Shown here in pieces: positions 6,501 to 15,436 of a stretch of DNA of 28,521 nucleotides (the stretch's first letter is position 1; each line of letters starts with the position of its first letter). The notes under the pieces were generated by a model that was given only the letters and a program-made list of their open reading frames with translations, was not told the DNA's origin and made no database searches. Source of the DNA: a virus; IMG/VR virus record IMGVR_UViG_3300032163_000079, positions 1 to 28,521 of that record. The stretch is one strand, 5' to 3'. Made by a program: the position numbers and the translations under genes.

Positions 6501-8981
6501 TTCGCCCTTCTTCTGGTAGTATTCCTCTATCTTTATAAGCTCCTCATCAAAAATGACAAAGTTATGCTTACCTTCACCCTTGTCCCGACTCACCCCTTCA
6601 AGATACTTTATGCCGGGGATGCCGATGGACTTGAGATAGAGAGAAGCATTCTGGTCGCCAACATAACCCCCGTGTATAGTTCTAACAATTGGTTCTTTCC
6701 GCCCTTGTTGAAAATCTGAGATTAGCGCGTTATATATGTCTCTACCACTATCTGTGTCGCTTGTGTAGAGTCCTTTAACGCCTTCTGTCTGCCGATACCG
6801 CTCACGCAAGGGTTCGAGTGCCTTCTTTATCTTCTCGCTCTGTTCGGAAAGGGGCTTATCCCAATCAAGGAAGTCATCCTTTTCGGGGAGGTTGACTTTA
6901 TAGAGGCGGCCCGGTTCCTCAAACCTAATATCTTTCTCATCTATTGCCTCAATAGCCTTGATTGCTTTTCTTGCTCTTTCTTTAGTAAATTCTGATGCCC
7001 CCTTGTTTTCCAAATGCACCTTTGTTATGAAATTTATAGCCAAGGTCTTGCCACCAAAGGCGCGTATATCGTTAAGGGCAATCTGCGTTATGTCCGAAGC
7101 TAACTCTTCGCTTGTCGCAGTAAAAAGTTTTCCTTTGTAGTAAAGTTGTAACCCATGGTCTTTGCTTAATTTATTTTTATACCACGCCGCTACGTCCTTA
7201 TTCTCTGCAAAGTAAAGCCCCCACCCATAAACCTGCGCTCCTTCACCCTTGCCGATATGCTCAAGAGTAAATTTATCAAACTTGTGAGGCGTGCCGTGAT
7301 AGGCGGACTGGGAATACCCTTCCCCAGTAAGACCTTCAGCTGGGTTCGCTTCTGCCATCCTCGTGATACTTGGCAGGTTCTCCTGAATAAATGCGTCCGC
7401 TTCCTCCGGCGACATCCCGCTGGCATCAATCATGTTCTTCAAGCCGCCATAAGTAGTGGCGTAGATTTTGGCCGATGTCTCATCGTATCCGGCGGCCTTC
7501 AACCTGTCTATCATCTCAGGCACAATCCCCGGAGCCTTATCTACTACATGCTGGACTGCCGCTTCAACCATTTTGGCGTGAGCTGCACGTTCTTCCGCCG
7601 GAAGCGCGTCAATACCCCCTATTTCGCCGCTTAGGTTGGCGTTCACGCCTTGTTTCGGCTCAGGAGGTAGTTTGGCCTGCCCTTCGGCTACGGAGGGCGC
7701 TACGGGGGTTGTAGGAGGTTCTGAGTGGGGGGAAGTTAGCGTCTCACCAATTGCTTTATCAAATGCCTGCGCAAGTTCGGCCTCCGGCACGTCTTGAGTT
7801 TGTAAAGTCGTCTCAAGAGCGTCAAGTTTGGCCGTAGCTTCAGGAGGCATGGCAGGCTCAGCGGGAGGTGTTTTGGGTGTAGTTTCACCTGCGGGTAACG
7901 CTCCCACCGGTGTCTCAGCTTTGCCGCCGACACGAGACACGCTGATTTTCTCCTGCGAGGGGTCGAGTTTGAATAGGCTTTTGACTTTTACCCACCATGC
8001 TTTATCGCGGATAGTCGTTATTTTCTCCGCATCTAAGGTAATATCCAGCCCTTTACCCGTCCGTATGGCTTCTGCCGCTTGCTTTCCGGGGATGCCAGCC
8101 TCTTTATAAAATTCCGCAAGGTCATCTGTTTTGAGTCCGTTATGTATATCCGTGAGGTCTTGACCGCTTAAATATACTTTTCGGGGAAGGTTGTATGTGT
8201 TTATAACGTCCTTCGTTAAGCGTTCAAATAAACGCGGGGCACTCTCGCGTAATTTCGCGCCCCCTTTTAATACTCCGCCGGTAACTGCGCCTTTTGCGAA
8301 GACATCAAACACATCCAGTAAGGCAAGCGTAATATCTGATGTATCTTCAGGCATGAGTTCGGCAAGTCCTTTATTTTGGAACATCTGATATTTTTCGCCC
8401 TTAATCAAATTTACCGCCTTGCTTTCAAGTTCAGAGACAGCTTGATATACCCCTAAACCGAGAGCGGTCGCCACCGGCGCGGTAATTAATCCTATGGCGA
8501 TAGGCGGTATAAATGCTGTTTCCATGAGCAAGCTGACCTTTTCCCTGACAGTGGGGTTTTCGGGCAAGCCGAGACTCTTCCTTCTTTCCGCGACGGCGGG
8601 AGATAATCGCGGTTGAAGCAGGTTATAAGCTGTTGGGAGCGGAATATTATATTTATCAGATAAACCGATGGCCTCTATAATTCCCTGATGGTCTAATTCC
8701 CCGCTCTTCATTATACTCATGGATGGTTTTTGAAAAGGATATCCCTGTGCTTTGGCATAATTAAGCACATGTTGCGCTTCTGACGGAGATGGAATATTCG
8801 CTTGCGCTTCCGCTTGTGGCTGAATAAACGACGCGGCCTCTGGGAACATGGCGGCGGCCTCCGTCATATTCTCCTGCGGGGATAGAGGCGCAGAAGCGGC
8901 GGACGATTGGGCAACATTATCCGGCACGAAGCCGAAATTGGTATCGGCATTATCCGGCACGAAGCCGAAGTCCTGCGGCAT
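3594..8981 (-). CDS. Giant polyvalent internal virion protein with ART-like and zincin-like domains
   Basis: This 1795-aa protein is of the phage polyvalent or internal (ejection) protein type. It starts with a duplicated FGFVPDN motif. A hydrophobic stretch lies at about 154-180 and another near 1665-1680. Residues about 555-825 contain YHGTPHKFDKF..HIGKGEGAQVYGWGLYFAE, typical of the ADP-ribosyltransferase-like module of polyvalent proteins. At about 851-856 FLHETGH is an HExxH zinc-protease signature (MPTase-PolyVal type). The middle (about 980-1190) is charged and helical, and the C-terminus resembles large polyvalent-associated domains. It is probably packaged in the head and ejected with DNA to modify or cleave host proteins. 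A strong AAGGAGGT site precedes it, and its ATG overlaps the upstream stop. Confidence 0.8.
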   Translation of the reverse strand: MPQDFGFVPDNADTNFGFVPDNVAQSSAASAPLSPQENMTEAAAMFPEAASFIQPQAEAQANIPSPSEAQHVLNYAKAQGYPFQKPSMSIMKSGELDHQGIIEAIGLSDKYNIPLPTAYNLLQPRLSPAVAERRKSLGLPENPTVREKVSLLMETAFIPPIAIGLITAPVATALGLGVYQAVSELESKAVNLIKGEKYQMFQNKGLAELMPEDTSDITLALLDVFDVFAKGAVTGGVLKGGAKLRESAPRLFERLTKDVINTYNLPRKVYLSGQDLTDIHNGLKTDDLAEFYKEAGIPGKQAAEAIRTGKGLDITLDAEKITTIRDKAWWVKVKSLFKLDPSQEKISVSRVGGKAETPVGALPAGETTPKTPPAEPAMPPEATAKLDALETTLQTQDVPEAELAQAFDKAIGETLTSPHSEPPTTPVAPSVAEGQAKLPPEPKQGVNANLSGEIGGIDALPAEERAAHAKMVEAAVQHVVDKAPGIVPEMIDRLKAAGYDETSAKIYATTYGGLKNMIDASGMSPEEADAFIQENLPSITRMAEANPAEGLTGEGYSQSAYHGTPHKFDKFTLEHIGKGEGAQVYGWGLYFAENKDVAAWYKNKLSKDHGLQLYYKGKLFTATSEELASDITQIALNDIRAFGGKTLAINFITKVHLENKGASEFTKERARKAIKAIEAIDEKDIRFEEPGRLYKVNLPEKDDFLDWDKPLSEQSEKIKKALEPLRERYRQTEGVKGLYTSDTDSGRDIYNALISDFQQGRKEPIVRTIHGGYVGDQNASLYLKSIGIPGIKYLEGVSRDKGEGKHNFVIFDEELIKIEEYYQKKGETPRGRISFGKNGIDITLLEKADPSTFLHETGHLYFKLMGELAAMPKATEELKGNYKTILDWLGAEKGKPLTVTQHEKFARGLEVYFMEGKAPSKELETIFAKIKEWLRGVYKTILELGVELTPEVRRVMDSIFATPEERAAMKAAETARAAAEPTYEPAKKTGVKTLIREATGQTKDMAAPISELGQLKAAYIKAARAAREAYRAGNKEGAAVEKARMSEILNAAKEKTGLNAAIKKLKTTAEKLSDSSAVAADYRNKIKDVIGRYELSGHTAGILEELQATQEYLKQSEAAGENIELPRRVLEKLKILSRVPKNELTRSQVEGLQAEIELLGKLGKTKWSSKEALYDAEKADRQKTLLETATPINTKAAGVAPIGEKPKAWVERYVALRNFMQKNSVALTPIDGLADITGMKPMKAALDLGFGNYLTFNDLALSRWQEATAGFKDGSFERLGAKLLEKREGGVQRLANSGITQEALNAVKLTPKEEKAAILFRTLIEEHYADVKKFMLDNYNIALPDIDNYVSFHSDYDALNELEMYDRFGSRPDDAIYRTKTVEQGFTKAAAAKSKIKLELNANKILQRHLDDVAYMLTLGRDIKQYSEIVNTPEMRAKLGDVGSLAWLQWLDVMARKGGSEGAKRIAALDIVRRNMGSGVLAFRIASALVQPSTFADTIGTIGVKWATRGAYEIATSKAARNFVIDNFPEVKKAVGDDIAFRELGDGYITHIGMTGLTALDGLMRSTAAIGAYHKAAFEKGVVPDYTKPDAGLLAGATKAMRESQGSSFFKDQPLAMTAGYGLSGNKSLNKTILLFQSFMLHRWDNIERQIWRLGIKEKNYKKAASSFFWIVIVAAALEEGIRRGVRKGVNTLTGDDREEDSFATGAALNIVQAVPIAGQVVSSLTYSSNPIPLINTSEDIIKGTAGAFKGQDRNTKVKGVIRAAGAVGTLSGIPGSSQAAQILGKAVSKKKVKK

Positions 8982-10699
8982 TACCGCACCTCCTTATATC
9001 CGGCCTTTATGGCGGCCTTCAATTTATCGGCGGGAATTAATCCACTTTGCCCTTGTGGGTTCATCACGCGAACCTTCCCTTGCGGGATAGGCGGTTGTGA
9101 GGCCTTTTTCTCCTGCGGGGCTTGCGGGGCAGTTTGCGAAGTGGGGGCGGCAGCAGGCGTTTGCTTTAAATTCAACTCCCCAAGCCTTCTTGGATAATCC
9201 GGCGTGCCTGACGACCACGAGCCTAACATCTCTTGCACCCATGTTTCCTTATAAGGCGTGGACATAGCATCATAAAACACGGAAGGCGGTTCATCGGGAT
9301 GTTTCTGCACCCACTGGCGTAAACCCTCCACCACTTTATTAAATACCGCATTCCCCGCAGCCCCATCCCCCATCAGACCATTTTTATGGTCGTTGCTCAG
9401 TGATTGAATTACGGCGGTTATCCCCGCTTTCGTTGCAGGGTCGGACTTGGCCGCGTTCTCGGCATCGCTATTTATTGTCCTGCCGGTCGTGGGATTGATT
9501 ATCCCTCGCTCCACGTTATCCGCCACTTCCATCTTGAACGCGAAGATTTCTCCAGAGGTAGCTGTTGTTGGGAATTTCATAGCTTTAGTAGATAAGTCGC
9601 GCACAACCGCAGGGTCTTCCTCTGTGCTTATTTTCTTGCCCCGTTCAGTCATCTTGTCTATAAACGCCATTCGCGCTTTAGGCTTCATATCAGTAAATGC
9701 CTGCATCGTCCTTATCTGAGATAGCGACTTGCCTTTTAACACAGCGTCAGTCGCGCTGTTCTCATTTGCATCTTCTATGGCTTTAATTTTGGCATTGTAA
9801 CCATTGACGCTTTCAGTCAACATCGTAATTCCCGTTTTAATAATATTCGGGTCATTAGTAAGTTCGCGGAGCGCCACTTCGCCGTCGTATCTGTTCAGCT
9901 CGGTTTTCCCATCGGTTTCTCCATATATCTCATTAAATGCCTGCTGGCTGAGCCTATCGGCCATGCCCATAGTTGACGCGGTATGTAGAAGTGCCTCTAT
10001 GTCGGTTTTATTACCGAGCAGATACTTCTGGTTTTCATCATATATTTTAAGAGCCTGCGTATCGTTGCCATTGACTACGGCCTCTTTAATCGCGCCTTCA
10101 ATGGCTGTATGCCCAAAGGCGGCAGTTCTATCCTGTATCCATTCCGGCGATTTGCCATTCCGCCCCCCGTAAGCTGCAATATGGTTGTATTGCAAGTTCA
10201 CTATATTTTGTATTGCAGGGATATTATTGTAATTATCCGCTACCGAGCGTATGGCGTTGTTATTGGATGCGTTGGTCGTTTCCATGTCGTATTTGGCAAA
10301 TTGTTCAATCGCATGTGTTTTTATCGTATGGTCTAAGACCGCCCAATGCCCCTGTGCAAGCTTATCAACCATAAATCTCTGATTATCGTTTGTCGCAGTT
10401 TGCCTTAACTTATCAACCCTCTTATCCCAGTTAGATTTATAGTCACCCGTATCAATGGCATCTTTCCCAAGCTTGCGCATAGCGTCATCCCTAAATATAG
10501 ATGTCGCTTCCGTCAACTGGTTATCCGCGTCAAGTCCAAAAACCTGATTAGCGTGTTGCAACATTTGATTGCCCAACACTTCCACCGCCGCAAATGTTTG
10601 ATTGGCAGGATTATTGTTTGATGGGGTAATATCAAGCTGTCCGCCGCGCATCGGCGCATCGGTTACTTGTCTTTCGGCCATTGGAACGGTAATCGCCAT
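8981..10699 (-). CDS. Internal virion (ejection) protein
   Basis: The 572-aa protein is almost entirely helical and charged, with no membrane segment or catalytic motif visible. It starts with MAxxVPxAxRQV..., a common beginning of podovirus internal core proteins. It lies between the gp14-like protein and the giant polyvalent protein, the order of internal virion proteins in T7-like and BPP-1-like phages. It probably helps form the ejected channel or core; this is inferred from order and composition. The C-terminus (about 495-540) is Pro/Ala/Gln-rich. Its stop overlaps the next ATG (TAATG). Confidence 0.7.
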   Translation of the reverse strand: MAITVPMAERQVTDAPMRGGQLDITPSNNNPANQTFAAVEVLGNQMLQHANQVFGLDADNQLTEATSIFRDDAMRKLGKDAIDTGDYKSNWDKRVDKLRQTATNDNQRFMVDKLAQGHWAVLDHTIKTHAIEQFAKYDMETTNASNNNAIRSVADNYNNIPAIQNIVNLQYNHIAAYGGRNGKSPEWIQDRTAAFGHTAIEGAIKEAVVNGNDTQALKIYDENQKYLLGNKTDIEALLHTASTMGMADRLSQQAFNEIYGETDGKTELNRYDGEVALRELTNDPNIIKTGITMLTESVNGYNAKIKAIEDANENSATDAVLKGKSLSQIRTMQAFTDMKPKARMAFIDKMTERGKKISTEEDPAVVRDLSTKAMKFPTTATSGEIFAFKMEVADNVERGIINPTTGRTINSDAENAAKSDPATKAGITAVIQSLSNDHKNGLMGDGAAGNAVFNKVVEGLRQWVQKHPDEPPSVFYDAMSTPYKETWVQEMLGSWSSGTPDYPRRLGELNLKQTPAAAPTSQTAPQAPQEKKASQPPIPQGKVRVMNPQGQSGLIPADKLKAAIKAGYKEVR

Positions 10700-11173
10700 T
10701 TATTGCCCCCCACCATAATTGTAATATGACGCGGCTCTCATACCGCCCGTCAATAGGCTTTGCATGGCCTGCGAATTATCCGCCATCTGTGTAATCCTTC
10801 CTTGTGCCGAGGCTTGCAGTCCGCTTATCCGGTAGCCGAACGCCTCTCTGAGCGCGTTGTTTTTAATCGTCAAAGCATCCATTTCGCCTATGTCAGCCGC
10901 CTCGTTCTGAACGTCTGCGGCTGAGCCGGTATCCGTGCGAATACCCTGAGCGGCAAGAGATGCCTTTTGAGAACCTATCAACTTCTTTGTCTTCTGACGC
11001 ATCTGAGCTTCGGCCACCTGTCCGCGCCTCATAGCGTCCTCTGCCGCCAGATTTGCAACATAGGCGTTTGACTTCCCCACCGCCTTTGCAGCCTTGCCGG
11101 CCATATAACTGCTATAAGCGCCAATTACGCCCTGAAACATACTCATTGCGGCCAGACCAGTTCCTGCTTCCAT
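10700..11173 (-). CDS. Internal virion protein, T7 gp14-like
   Basis: This 157-aa protein has a hydrophobic Gly/Ala-rich N-terminus (about residues 5-30, ...AMSMFQGVIGAYSSYMAGKAA), then a long Ala/Gln-rich amphipathic helix with GSQKASLAAQGIRTDTGSAADV. That pattern is typical of gp14-like internal proteins. In T7, gp14 inserts in the outer membrane at DNA ejection. The protein ends in a Tyr/Gly tail. A clear AAGGAG site precedes the ATG. The stop codon touches the start of the next internal protein gene, so the two are translationally coupled. Confidence 0.8.
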   Translation of the reverse strand: MEAGTGLAAMSMFQGVIGAYSSYMAGKAAKAVGKSNAYVANLAAEDAMRRGQVAEAQMRQKTKKLIGSQKASLAAQGIRTDTGSAADVQNEAADIGEMDALTIKNNALREAFGYRISGLQASAQGRITQMADNSQAMQSLLTGGMRAASYYNYGGGQ

Positions 11174-11185
11174 ATTTGACGCTCC

Positions 11186-13699
11186 TTAAACTTGAATATA
11201 CCCCGACGGCGTTATGGCAAGCACCGCTAACGGCAGCGGGTCAATTTGCCGGATAAGCACCTTACCTGTTGTATTCCACTCGCCTGATATGAGCAAGTCA
11301 ACAATACCGGTAGACAGAGAAACAGGCTCGTCATAATTCTCCAAATTCCGTATTTTCAATTCTGTCAAACGCGTCTCATCCATGCCCGCGAAAATGCCCC
11401 TTGAAGACTCAACGAATATCGTCAATTTGTTTATATGTTTTTTCTTGTCCATCATCGATTGCCCTTGAGGGGTATCAATGTTCAAGGTTTCCATATCTGC
11501 GGTGATGGGAAGACCTACATGAACGACGGCATGAGGGTCATTAAGAGTCACTGCTCCGTTCGTAACCGTTTTGACGACATACGACGTGTTATTCGGACTT
11601 GCCGAAACGAAACCATCCGCAAGGATGCTCACGTTCTTGCCCTCAAGGTGCCACAGCCCGCCCAGTTCGTCAACCATCTTCGCCCATAACGTTATTGCCA
11701 CATTCCGCATTCCCGTTGGCACAGTCTTATTCGGTTTGACAGTTACCGCCGTGCCACTCGTATAAGCGTTTATTATACACCGGATGACCGTCCCATCCGT
11801 TCCCGTAAGCTCAATCCCATTACCTACATCCGCCGAAGTAAAGAAAGACGCGCTGGCCGTGAGCGTCAAATTCTCGTCATAAGTCCAATTCGTGCCGCCC
11901 GATAGCGTCATGGTCGTAGCGGTAGAGTTGCGTCCATCGTAAGACAACGAGCAGTCCATGAATACAGAGTCGACAATATCTTTTACCTGCCGCGTCTTCA
12001 AATATTCTATGTAGCGCACTGTCTTGCCGTTAATCGTTCTTTTGATAACCAGATAAAGTACGTCCTCCGTGTTTTGCGGAACGACACAAATGTTTTCTAC
12101 TGTTCCATCGAAGGTATGCCTGTGCCAGCCGAAAACCATGTGTTCGCGCACATAAGTCAATCCGAGTAAAACGCCATCGTTTCGCACACACCAGACAATA
12201 GAATGTGGTATCTGCTGATATGCCCAGTCGGCAAGCGTGTAATTATCAAACAGATGCGCGGAAAATATCGTTAATTCGTTTCCCTGATAACTTTGTGCCT
12301 GATATTCGGTTAAATCCCGGATGACAGACCCGCGAGCCTGAACGTAAAGCGCAGTATTCCCCACGACCAAAGGAGCAAGATTGCCAGAACCGTTACCCGA
12401 TATGCGCGACGGGTTGATGTCCGCAGGGCGCAGTATGCCCGCCATATCGCCATTTACCAGCCATTCGCCGCTTGACGTGAATATTATCAGTTTGCCAAGG
12501 TCAAGAATATGTTTGATAGCGTTTACCTGTTTGCCTACCAGAGAAAAAGTTATCGCTTGGTCATCCTGCACGGGCGTTGAAATCATAAAATTCTTACGCA
12601 AAGCAGAACGACTCGTCCATACCCCTTCAGTATCGGTGTTCGTATTAGCGAAAAGTAGACGTTGCTGAAAATAGGCCACTGTTGAGGGATATTTATTAAC
12701 CGCGTTGAAAAGTTGTCTGTCCACTGTTGGAGTATCCAACATGTCGGGCGTATAGGTGGCATCCGTAAAAGAATTAGTCCCAGCTACGCCTATCCATCCG
12801 TATTGCCCGTTTTTGAGTTGATAGACATTATACTGTTGCGCTCCACTTACGGCATCCCATGTCAGAGTTGATGTGCTTGACGTTGAACCAGCGGCGGCGG
12901 AGGGCAGAGACTCCTCAAATGTCTCTGAAGCCACAGCGGTCACCTTATAATATTTCACCGTACCCGGAGTCGAAGACACTAAATTGACCGGAGCGGCGAG
13001 AGCCGCGGCAAAAGTCATTGCGGTAAACGTCCACGCGGTATCGCCCGTCCGTGCCAATTCTTTCACGGGATAACTCGGATGCGTGAGAGTTATTATATCA
13101 GCGGATTGGATATAATTGAGCGTTGGGAGGTCTGCGGTAGCGTAGGAAGTAACGACAGTATAAACCTTAGCTGCCGTGCCGCCCGATGTGTATGCGCCAA
13201 AGGCGGTAGAATCGACTGCCGTGCCGTCCATATACTGAAGGCTGAAAGTGTTTGTCGCAACATTAGCCACCTTGAAGTTACGCCCGTTGAGTTGCGTCAT
13301 ACCGCCTACGCCCGATACTTGCACCTCGCCCCCGTTGCTGTAACCATGCGACGCAGCCGTTATAACGCACGGGTTGGCCTGTGTTGCTCCGGTAATCGTT
13401 TTAGCGGTTTCCGTCAATTGCGCGCCATTCTTATGAACGCGCATATACAGGTCGCCAAATTCCAACACATAGGTTTGCGAATTATTGAAAATGAACGGGA
13501 TAAGCCGGACTGTTTGACTGGAGTCCTTGACCTCTGCGACAAACCTCGTGCCCGGACGGTTTGCAAGACCGCCATGACGCATCACGATAAAATTGAGACA
13601 CGTCCGCAAACCCGTGGCGTATTTAACTTGGTCTATACGCGCCCACAGCGATGGCGATACTTCACCTCCGCTGAAAGAGAGTTGCCGGACGTTCGGCAT
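11186..13699 (-). CDS. Tail nozzle / tubular protein B-like (gp12-type)
   Basis: The 837-aa protein begins MPNVRQLSFSGGEVSPSL followed by ARID..KYATGLRTCLNF and RHGGLANRPGTRFV. This start is highly characteristic of podovirus tail tubular protein B or nozzle proteins. Residues about 100-165 hold an inserted FCCH-like beta module related to the one in the protein at 1063-1770. It should form the distal end of the short tail. The length is close to that of T7 gp12 (about 790 aa). It overlaps the preceding gene by one base (TAATG). Confidence 0.9.
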   Translation of the reverse strand: MPNVRQLSFSGGEVSPSLWARIDQVKYATGLRTCLNFIVMRHGGLANRPGTRFVAEVKDSSQTVRLIPFIFNNSQTYVLEFGDLYMRVHKNGAQLTETAKTITGATQANPCVITAASHGYSNGGEVQVSGVGGMTQLNGRNFKVANVATNTFSLQYMDGTAVDSTAFGAYTSGGTAAKVYTVVTSYATADLPTLNYIQSADIITLTHPSYPVKELARTGDTAWTFTAMTFAAALAAPVNLVSSTPGTVKYYKVTAVASETFEESLPSAAAGSTSSTSTLTWDAVSGAQQYNVYQLKNGQYGWIGVAGTNSFTDATYTPDMLDTPTVDRQLFNAVNKYPSTVAYFQQRLLFANTNTDTEGVWTSRSALRKNFMISTPVQDDQAITFSLVGKQVNAIKHILDLGKLIIFTSSGEWLVNGDMAGILRPADINPSRISGNGSGNLAPLVVGNTALYVQARGSVIRDLTEYQAQSYQGNELTIFSAHLFDNYTLADWAYQQIPHSIVWCVRNDGVLLGLTYVREHMVFGWHRHTFDGTVENICVVPQNTEDVLYLVIKRTINGKTVRYIEYLKTRQVKDIVDSVFMDCSLSYDGRNSTATTMTLSGGTNWTYDENLTLTASASFFTSADVGNGIELTGTDGTVIRCIINAYTSGTAVTVKPNKTVPTGMRNVAITLWAKMVDELGGLWHLEGKNVSILADGFVSASPNNTSYVVKTVTNGAVTLNDPHAVVHVGLPITADMETLNIDTPQGQSMMDKKKHINKLTIFVESSRGIFAGMDETRLTELKIRNLENYDEPVSLSTGIVDLLISGEWNTTGKVLIRQIDPLPLAVLAITPSGYIQV

Positions 13700-14019
13700 T
13701 ACTTTTTCCCATACAAAATATCAGCGTGATTTTTCATTTCAGCCGCAAGTTCCATATCCGTTATCTGTAATTCAATGCGTCTTTCAGGCGTAGTATCGTC
13801 ATCCTTCAAGACCTCCGTTGCCGATACGCCTACCACCTTGACCTTCGCCATGAGAGAAAGAGAAATCCCCACTTCGGGCATGGTTGTGATGCCAAGGGTT
13901 TCAATCGCCTCGTCATCAAGCGTGAGCCGCAACCCGTAAGGATATTTCGGCTGTTCTACTTCCGCTATATTGTCATTTCCCTTATCCTGCTTATCCATCG
14001 TCATCATCATTGATTTCAT
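13699..14019 (-). CDS. Small capsid-associated protein resembling capsid staple proteins
   Basis: This 106-aa protein contains YPYGLRLTLDDEAIETLGITTMPEVGISLSLMAKVKVVGVS and a C-terminal RIELQITDMELA. Short phage proteins called capsid staple or stabilising proteins share this pattern (PYGL.. L.LG....P.VG..., then LQITDM). It has one compact alpha/beta domain without a membrane segment. It sits between the two tail-tube genes. The staple assignment is from remembered motif resemblance. Confidence 0.65.
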   Translation of the reverse strand: MKSMMMTMDKQDKGNDNIAEVEQPKYPYGLRLTLDDEAIETLGITTMPEVGISLSLMAKVKVVGVSATEVLKDDDTTPERRIELQITDMELAAEMKNHADILYGKK

Positions 14020-14020
14020 T

Positions 14021-14626
14021 TTACTCCCTCCCCCTTATGAATTCGCTTTCTACGTCTTCCTCGGCCTGTTCTTCGTTGAAGGCATCCGCCCTTGCCACGC
14101 TTATTTGTAAGCCGTAGAGTTTAAACGCCCTGTCGCCAAGTTTAAACGGGTCGCCACCCGTCAACCTTGGGGCAACAAGATAGGCGATATAATACGAGAG
14201 AACAAGCACAAAGTCCGGCGGATATATCTGTGTGGTTACGTTCTTAGTCGTATATTCCATCTGAGCGTCTTCAGCATCGGTGAAAAGCAGCGAGCCGTTA
14301 TCGTCCCCTGCTATTTTATAAGGTGCCCTCGACTGTCTCGTATCGTTCCGCAGTCCCGAAAGAACACGCCGCACGTATAAACAGTCCGTGGGATACCTGT
14401 AAGAATACGCCCATTCCGTATTTGGCTCGCTTGCCACCAGAGCCAAGGCGGCTATTCTGGTGGCAAAAGGCCAAGGGCAATCGCTTAACACGATGCCGAG
14501 CGCGACATCATAAAATCGCCGGATTGCGGCGGCTTCCTCGCTCTTTTCGGTATCTATATTGGCTATCTCTTTCCCAATGCCGAGATGCGATAATGCGAGA
14601 TTGGCTACTTCCACTTTTGAAGACAT
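14021..14626 (-). CDS. Tail tubular protein A-like adaptor (gp11-type)
   Basis: The 201-aa protein starts MSSKVEVANLALSHLGIG and continues with EAAAIRRFYDVALGIVLSDCPWPFATR and AYSYRYPTDCLYVRRV. These are the signature segments of the podovirus adaptor (T7 gp11 family), which bridges portal and nozzle. Its length fits the family (about 200 aa). The C-terminus is acidic and charged. It is next to the nozzle gene, as expected for its partner. Confidence 0.9.
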   Translation of the reverse strand: MSSKVEVANLALSHLGIGKEIANIDTEKSEEAAAIRRFYDVALGIVLSDCPWPFATRIAALALVASEPNTEWAYSYRYPTDCLYVRRVLSGLRNDTRQSRAPYKIAGDDNGSLLFTDAEDAQMEYTTKNVTTQIYPPDFVLVLSYYIAYLVAPRLTGGDPFKLGDRAFKLYGLQISVARADAFNEEQAEEDVESEFIRGRE

Positions 14627-14635
14627 CGTTTCCCC

Positions 14636-14899
14636 TTATACGTTTCTTGGCCTGCCCGGTCGCCTTGAGGACGACTGCGGAGAGGTTTGTAAGTCTGCTG
14701 GATGAAGTTCCGCCATCTCCGCCGCCGTTGGTTCACCCGGCGCGTTGGTCTTGGGAAGCGTATCCTTTACGTGTTTCATCCATATTGACGAAAAATGCGC
14801 CGGACTAACAAGGTCAAATACATCCCCCGCCTTGCGCCGGACAAGGGCGTAATAACCCACATACTTCTTGTCACCTGACGGCAACGCTTCTACTCTCAT
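14636..14899 (-). CDS. Small phage protein with AT-hook-like tail
   Basis: This 87-aa protein contains YYALVRRKAGDVFDLVSPAHFSSIWM, a segment found in small proteins next to adaptor or capsid genes of many podoviruses. It ends with RRPGRPRNV, which resembles an AT-hook (GRP core flanked by Arg) that binds the DNA minor groove. The function is not known; it may be a minor capsid or DNA-associated protein. A good GGAG site precedes the ATG. Confidence 0.65.
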   Translation of the reverse strand: MRVEALPSGDKKYVGYYALVRRKAGDVFDLVSPAHFSSIWMKHVKDTLPKTNAPGEPTAAEMAELHPADLQTSPQSSSRRPGRPRNV

Positions 14900-14931
14900 A
14901 TAGTCTCCTTTTTTCCAAGTTTATGAACTGC

Positions 14932-14957
14932 GCCGAGCGGGGTTATCCCCGCCCGGC
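14932..14957 (-). terminator. Strong intergenic hairpin after the cement-protein gene
   Basis: On the minus strand an 11-bp stem (GCCGGGCGGGG with CCCCGCUCGGC, one G-U pair) closes on the four-base loop AUAA. It follows the stop of the Bbp16-like gene. There is no clear U-run, so it is a weak terminator or an RNA-stabilising structure that raises expression of the capsid and cement genes relative to genes downstream. Confidence 0.55.
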
Positions 14958-14976
14958 CTCGTTCATTCCGACCGCC

Positions 14977-15405
14977 TTACTGTATTGGGTAGTTCTTTGC
15001 ATACGGGACGTAATTCTGTATGCAGTTCTGGGGCTGAAGGAACGCAGTGACAGTCCCACTCGGCGATGTGCCGCCAAGGGTGTAGTTCAATCTCAGATAC
15101 CTCCCCGCACTTGTGTCCGCAGGCAACGGGATGACAAACTGTGCACCAACCACTGCCTCCGCATAGGTTATCGTCCTTGTGGCGATTACCGTGGTTGGGG
15201 TAGCAGTCGAGCCGGACTGCACTGTAAAAACGTAAGTCTCATCCGTGGTCGTTCCGTCAAAGGCAACGTCCACACCCACGACCACGGCGAGCGGCTCACC
15301 AATGCCAATGTTCCTGTCGGAACTAAGGTCAACCACGCTTTCGGATACCGCTGTGACCGTTAGTGCTTGTGCATCGCTGAAACGTAACAACTTGTCTGGA
15401 ATCAT
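14977..15405 (-). CDS. Capsid cement protein, Bbp16-like
   Basis: The 142-aa protein starts MIPDKLLRFSDAQALT and then has VSESVVDLSSDRNIGIGEPL, VVVGVDVAF, FVIPLPADTSAGRYLRLNYTLGG and a TVTAFL end. This is the pattern of Bbp16-family cement proteins, named from Bordetella phage BPP-1, where the protein decorates and stabilises the capsid. It lies right after the major capsid gene and has a strong GGAGG ribosome site, as expected for a protein needed in hundreds of copies. Confidence 0.85.
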   Translation of the reverse strand: MIPDKLLRFSDAQALTVTAVSESVVDLSSDRNIGIGEPLAVVVGVDVAFDGTTTDETYVFTVQSGSTATPTTVIATRTITYAEAVVGAQFVIPLPADTSAGRYLRLNYTLGGTSPSGTVTAFLQPQNCIQNYVPYAKNYPIQ

Positions 15406-15436
15406 TTCATCCTCCGTTTAAGAGTTTTTGTTTTTT

